From Chromera velia (lineage: Eukaryota; Sar; Chromeraceae): a DNA stretch of 37,420 nt. The stretch is from positions 1 to 37,420 of the forward strand of contig JAHBMJ010005875.1 of assembly GCA_018398765.1 (NCBI GenBank), written 5' to 3'. Positions 33,205 to 37,420 of this stretch are shown in pieces. The position numbers and the translations under genes were made by a program. Numbering within the stretch: position 1 is the first letter of the stretch; every line of letters begins with the position of its first letter. A model generated the notes under the pieces. The model did no database searches. It was not told where the DNA came from and saw only the letters and a program-made list of their open reading frames with translations.

Positions 33205-36200
33205 TCATTGTGCCGCGTCCCCACTTGTTTCTCCTTCAACATTTTTGGAGAACTCCGACATGACCACGTTTGCCTGCAGCTCATTTACATGAATTTTGTG
33301 CGCTCCAAGGCTTGCGTGCGAGGTCAGCCAGATTTGTTTCTTTCTTTCTGTCTTTCATTCATTGAAACGCAACATCAAATCTGCCGATATCGGTGCGCCC
33401 CGTGGTCATTTTGTCATGCGCAACAAGGAAAGACGAAAGATGAACAACCCCAATTGAAAAATCGAATGAATGAACAGAAAGAAACTATTCCCGATCGACC
33501 CAATTCAAAGCTTCGGATCGGTCTTGCATGTCGCCTCGCGACCCTCCCATCCTCCTCTTAAATAGAGAGAGAGCCAGGGGGAAAGGAAGAGAGAAGAAAG
33601 AAAGGGACGAAGAAAGAGAGCGAGATGAAACGAGAGAGAGACCTATGCCCAAAAATCAGTGCTTGTTGAAGACGGAATCTTTCAAAGACTCAGATCGCAT
33701 GAAGGAAAACAGAAAAATCAACCCGCACCCAAAGAATCTCTCTCTCTCCCCCCCTCTCCGAAATACAATACACGACGATCAGCTTTCAGAAAAACCACAG
33801 GGGCACGTCTAAAACCGTCACACATGCATGTAAAAACAAAGAACATGCCAGACATGCAGACACCAACCATGTATGCAGATAGATGCCGCGTTGCAGACAG
33901 ATAGGCAGAGACAATCAGTTGACGCACCCACCTTTCCGTTCTTCTCTTCGTAGACGTAGAGAACCACGGTGGGGCCGTTCACAGCCATCAACATGAACGA
34001 GGGAGGGGCGGGTTCGCCTCTGCATTCACCCACTCACTCACTCACTCACTCGAAAGGTGCAAGGACGAGGAAGAAGAAGTGGCTGTGTGAGTGCGCGAGT
34101 GAATGAATGAAGGAGGGAGAAACGCAAAAAGAACAGTAGTCCGAGCCTTACAAAAAAAAAGTCGGAGCCTCGATCAGTGGGAGTGTCGGGAGACACGCAA
34201 CTTGCGAGAGGCCGGATGCACTCAAAGAATTCATTCATTCATTCATTTATTCATTCATTCATCAAGGATGTTTCGCGAGAACCAATCAGGGAGAAGAGAA
34301 AGAAGACGAAGCAAACAAACAAAGAAAAGAAGAAAAGAAAAAAAGAAAGAAAGAAAGAAAGACAGACAGACAGACAGACAAAAAGAAAAGACCAAACAGA
34401 CGAATAAACAGAGATCGAGAGAAAGGCAGCTCGATTGTTCAGAGAGCAAAAAAAAAAAAGACTCACTCACACCATCCATGGTTGCCACGCGCCCGTAGCA
34501 GAGCCAGGATTCACAAAAAACTTTCCCTGCAATTAATGATCAAAGTAAACAGGAGAGGGGTCCGAGGAGAATAGAGGAGGCAGGCGAGTAACACGCAGAC
34601 AACAAGAAAAGCAAAAAAGAGGGAGGATGACAACAACAAAAAAGGAAGGAAGAAAAGAAGGGAGGCGCCCTCTTCTATGCATACTCACATGCTTGATTAT
34701 TAATACATGCGCAAGGAAGAATCGAATAAAGGCAGTGCAGTCGGAAAAGACACCCCTTTTCTTGGGAGGGAGAGCAGCGAGGATTCTTGCAGGCATGGAC
34801 GGACTGCTACAGTGAGGCGCGACGTACGTTCTTTCTATCTCTCTATCTCGACTCGAACAGACAGACAATGGACCAGAAAAGAAAAGACGCCTGCGAGAGA
34901 ATCCCAAGGAACGGATGGGAGGGGTCTTCGTGCAGAGAAAGGAAGAAAAGAGAGAAAAGAATCGGAGGTGGCTGTAAAGGTCTGGCTAAGAGACGATTTT
35001 CCAGAGAACCTATTTTTTTCCTTCCTTCCTTCCTTCCTTCCGTCCTTCCTTTCTTGCCTTCTTTCTTGCTTCTTTCTTTCCTTGCCTTCTTTCTTGCTTC
35101 TTTTCTTGCTTCTTTCTTTCTTTCTTGCTTGCTTTCTCTCTCTTTCTTTCCTTCAAAAAACGATGACCCCCCTCATCACTGACTGACATGCATTTCAGTC
35201 ACAGAGTTGCGGTGTGTGTGACCCCACACGAGAACATCACACCCCAAACGCCTGCAGCAGAGACAAGGAAAAGGAAGGAAAGAAAAGAAAAAGAGGGGAA
35301 AAGATTTTTCAGCAGAAAGAAAGAACAGTTCACATACATGCCTCATGCAAATGACTTCAGTCGAGGGCCAGAGAAGGTGTGTGGACTTTCTCTTTGCTTG
35401 AAAATGAACGCAAGAGAAAAATGGGCGGGGACAATCTTTTCGACTAAATTTTCAGGTTTCGCGCCTGCACCTTTGCACACGAACAAAACAAGCAAACAAA
35501 CAAAAAACAGCACGACGGAGCAGGAAAGCGAAAGAAAGAGCGGAGACCCTCCCGTCTCGATGGCTCGATCGATCGCTGACCGTTGGCACGCAGACAGCGC
35601 CTCCGCATCCCCCCAAGGCAAAATCTGCACAAATAAATTGACGCGCGCACAGACAGACCCTCCCAATGCTTAATTGTCTCCATCCATTCATCCGTCAGAG
35701 GAAAAGAAAGACAGAAAAAAAAAGAGGGAGAGAAGGGAGAGGATTCAGCTCAAGATGCGGGAATCGATAAAAATTGAAAAGAAACCAAAAAGGCAGAAAT
35801 CTCTAGAAGGGGAACGGTGAAAGGAGGAAGGGCAGAGAGAGGGTAGGGACAGAGAAACTGATCACTCCTTACTCGCGTGTATTTTTGTGACTTGCACAAA
35901 TGAAGAGGAAGAGAAGCACAGGAAGCAAAGCAATGTGAAGAGCTGAGCATGCAGGTACAGGTAGATAGTAGAATTGCAAGACTGCGCAAGTCGGGCACTT
36001 TCGAGATTTCAATGAAAGGACCGTAGCTCTCGCAAGCACCGAAAGAAAGAAAGTGTTCTTCCTTCCTTCCGCCCCTCCACAAGCCTCCAATCTAAGTGTT
36101 CACCCAAGACCAGCTTCACGCAACCTCCTTACTCACCTGGTGCCCGTGTATGAGACCCACTTTGAACTCGCCTATTTGGATTACTTTGTGTTCAGGAAAA

Positions 36201-36227
36201 TCGAATTCCTGTTGTGGCACTCAACAA

Positions 36228-36274
<47 letters not shown>

Positions 36275-37092
36275 TGGCATGTAGGGGTGTATGGAATCAG
36301 CACTGCACCCAGTCTGTCTGTCTGTCTGAACGCGGAAGAAGAAAAGCGTCAGCAGTGGCAAAACTAAAAAAGACTTTTCGCCTTCTTCTACTGGAGAGTC
36401 TGCTCTCATAATCCAACATCAATGCAGATGGACAGGGTTGGTTTTACCAACAAGTCTCTCTCGAGAGAGAGACCGGGTGGAGGGAAACTTCCGATCTGAC
36501 AGTGACGCACGCAAAGCCGCGGAGCAGAAAAAACGAAATGACGAAAAAGTCCCCGACAAAGATTTTCTCTGACTGCGTCTCCTCTTCCCAGACAGACAGA
36601 CAGACAGACAGACAAACCGACAGACCAAGTCGATGTCCCCCTTGACGAAATGGACGGAGCTGGAGACGTCTCTCAGCATGTCGTATCCCTCCCTCGTTCC
36701 TACATTCCCCGTGCACAGCACATGCCTGATTTTATCTGTTTTCTGCACAGGCAGACAGTAAGAACAGAGAGGTCAAGCACAACAAGGTGTGAGAGAGTAC
36801 GTGCACACACAGACACCCGTCTCCCTCCCGCCCACGCTGCATCATTCAAGGAAAAAACAGCACAGCACTGACCAAAAGGTCCCGAAAGCACGCAGGCATC
36901 TCGATTGCCCTGTGTGGGACGTGGAGGTCTCCGATCAGGAGAACCAGCTGCACGCAGAAGGGAGGGAGCGCAAACGAGATCAGTGAAGAGACGGCTTGCT
37001 TATACGGAAGGTCCGGATGATGAGGAAAAAATAAACGGAGGGAGAAGAGAGAGGCAACTGACGTCCCCAAATTCCGTAAAATTTGATCCCAT
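33205..37092 (-). CDS. VPS29: VPS29, retromer subunit, nine exons
   Basis: VPS29 is the phosphoesterase-fold scaffold of retromer, holding VPS35 on endosomes for cargo recycling. Exons on the minus strand are 37092-37063, 36947-36873, 36742-36626, 36208-36137, 35624-35581, 35251-35188, 34526-34471, 34019-33932 and 33273-33205. All introns are GT-AG and every phase matches, giving 204 residues (about 180-190 is usual). Fold motifs appear in order: GDLHVPHR (16-23), CTGNVG (45-50), KGDID (69-73), IHGHQ (94-98), PWGD (101-104), GHTH (123-126), NPGSATGAW (140-148) and YVYEEKNGK. So all metal-site positions of the fold look present. The start MGSNFTEFGD is short, in phase, and holds the only ATG within 440 bp upstream of exon 2. 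The tail VVMSEFSK plus 13 residues extends past most relatives. Exons 5 to 7 are only 44-64 nt. Confidence 0.95.
36228..36275 (-). repeat. TCTG array near the 3' splice site of VPS29 intron 3
   Basis: Plus-strand ACAG repeats read TCTG in the transcript and end about 20 bases before the exon 4 acceptor. A second array at 36592-36622 starts right behind the donor of the same intron, and another lies at 34361-34382 in intron 7. Confidence 0.9.
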
Positions 37093-37420
37093 GGGAAAGG
37101 AAGAAAGAGACGCGCGGGCAAGGTCTCCGCTTTCCTCCTCTGGTCGTCAAAATCGGGCAAGCAAACGCGTGAGTGTGTTTCGCACTGTCAGCGCTGCAAT
37201 GTGCGTGCTCCACCAGACCGGATGAGAGAGAACAGTACTGAATGTTCGTTCTCCTGGCAATGATGCTCCAAAATTCCAGCAGTGAGAATTTGGCCTTCAC
37301 TATACACCGGAGTATGACGGAAAGTGGACTCGAGTGCCGGATATTGCCGGATCGATCGATCCGACGATCCTTCGATCAAAGGTCGCGCGCGGGCTGGGGG
37401 CCGGGGGGGGGGGGCGGGGA
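37093..37420. other. Sequence upstream of VPS29
   Basis: It should contain the VPS29 promoter and 5' leader on the minus strand. Visible features are GATCGATCGATC (37352-37363), a GCGCGCG run near 37384 and a G-rich end (37391-37420). No other gene is seen. Confidence 0.4.

Overview
The window is nuclear DNA of a eukaryote. Genes are split by GT-AG introns, spacers are full of microsatellites, and the first 12 kb is decayed transposable elements. Four multi-exon host genes can be rebuilt with matching intron phases. A fifth is only glimpsed. The VPS29 reading frame (short N-terminal extension, KTDKI, QPWM, YVYEEKNGK, VMSEFSK) reminds me of apicomplexan VPS29. With the algal-type rhodopsin and heavy simple-repeat content, this suggests a photosynthetic alveolate such as a chromerid alga (Chromera-like). 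That assignment is inference; no organellar or rRNA marker is present.

Layout. 1-1.1 kb: broken Ty1/copia reverse transcriptase-RNase H. 2.85-4.02 kb: a TIR DNA transposon flanked by GTAGATCT. 4.07-9.44 kb: a nest of insertions. An old short reading frame is split by a gag-only LTR retrotransposon (5053-8946, target duplication CAACA). That element's gag is in turn split by a second, inverted and shorter copy of the TIR transposon (6743-7522, target duplication GCAGTACT). 9.5-10.3 kb: a broken AT-hook reading frame. 10.3-12.3 kb: no gene seen.

12.3-37.4 kb is the gene-bearing part. Ribosomal protein uS11 (minus, 12317-14809) diverges from an unrecognised 592-residue protein (plus, 15171-18677). 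A bacteriorhodopsin-type rhodopsin (minus, 22315-24059) diverges from a CELF/Bruno-like RRM protein (plus, 24964-28292). A weakly supported plus-strand gene end (31890-32375) converges on VPS29 of the retromer (minus, nine exons, 33205-37092). The genes do not form a pathway: they cover translation, light-driven proton transport, RNA binding and endosomal sorting. What they share is architecture: divergent pairs and introns swollen by TCTG, TTTC, TGAA and GT repeats, sometimes right at splice sites.

The strongest points are the rhodopsin with every bacteriorhodopsin proton-transfer residue retained, the insertion nest with exact target duplications at two levels, and complete exon models for uS11 and VPS29.
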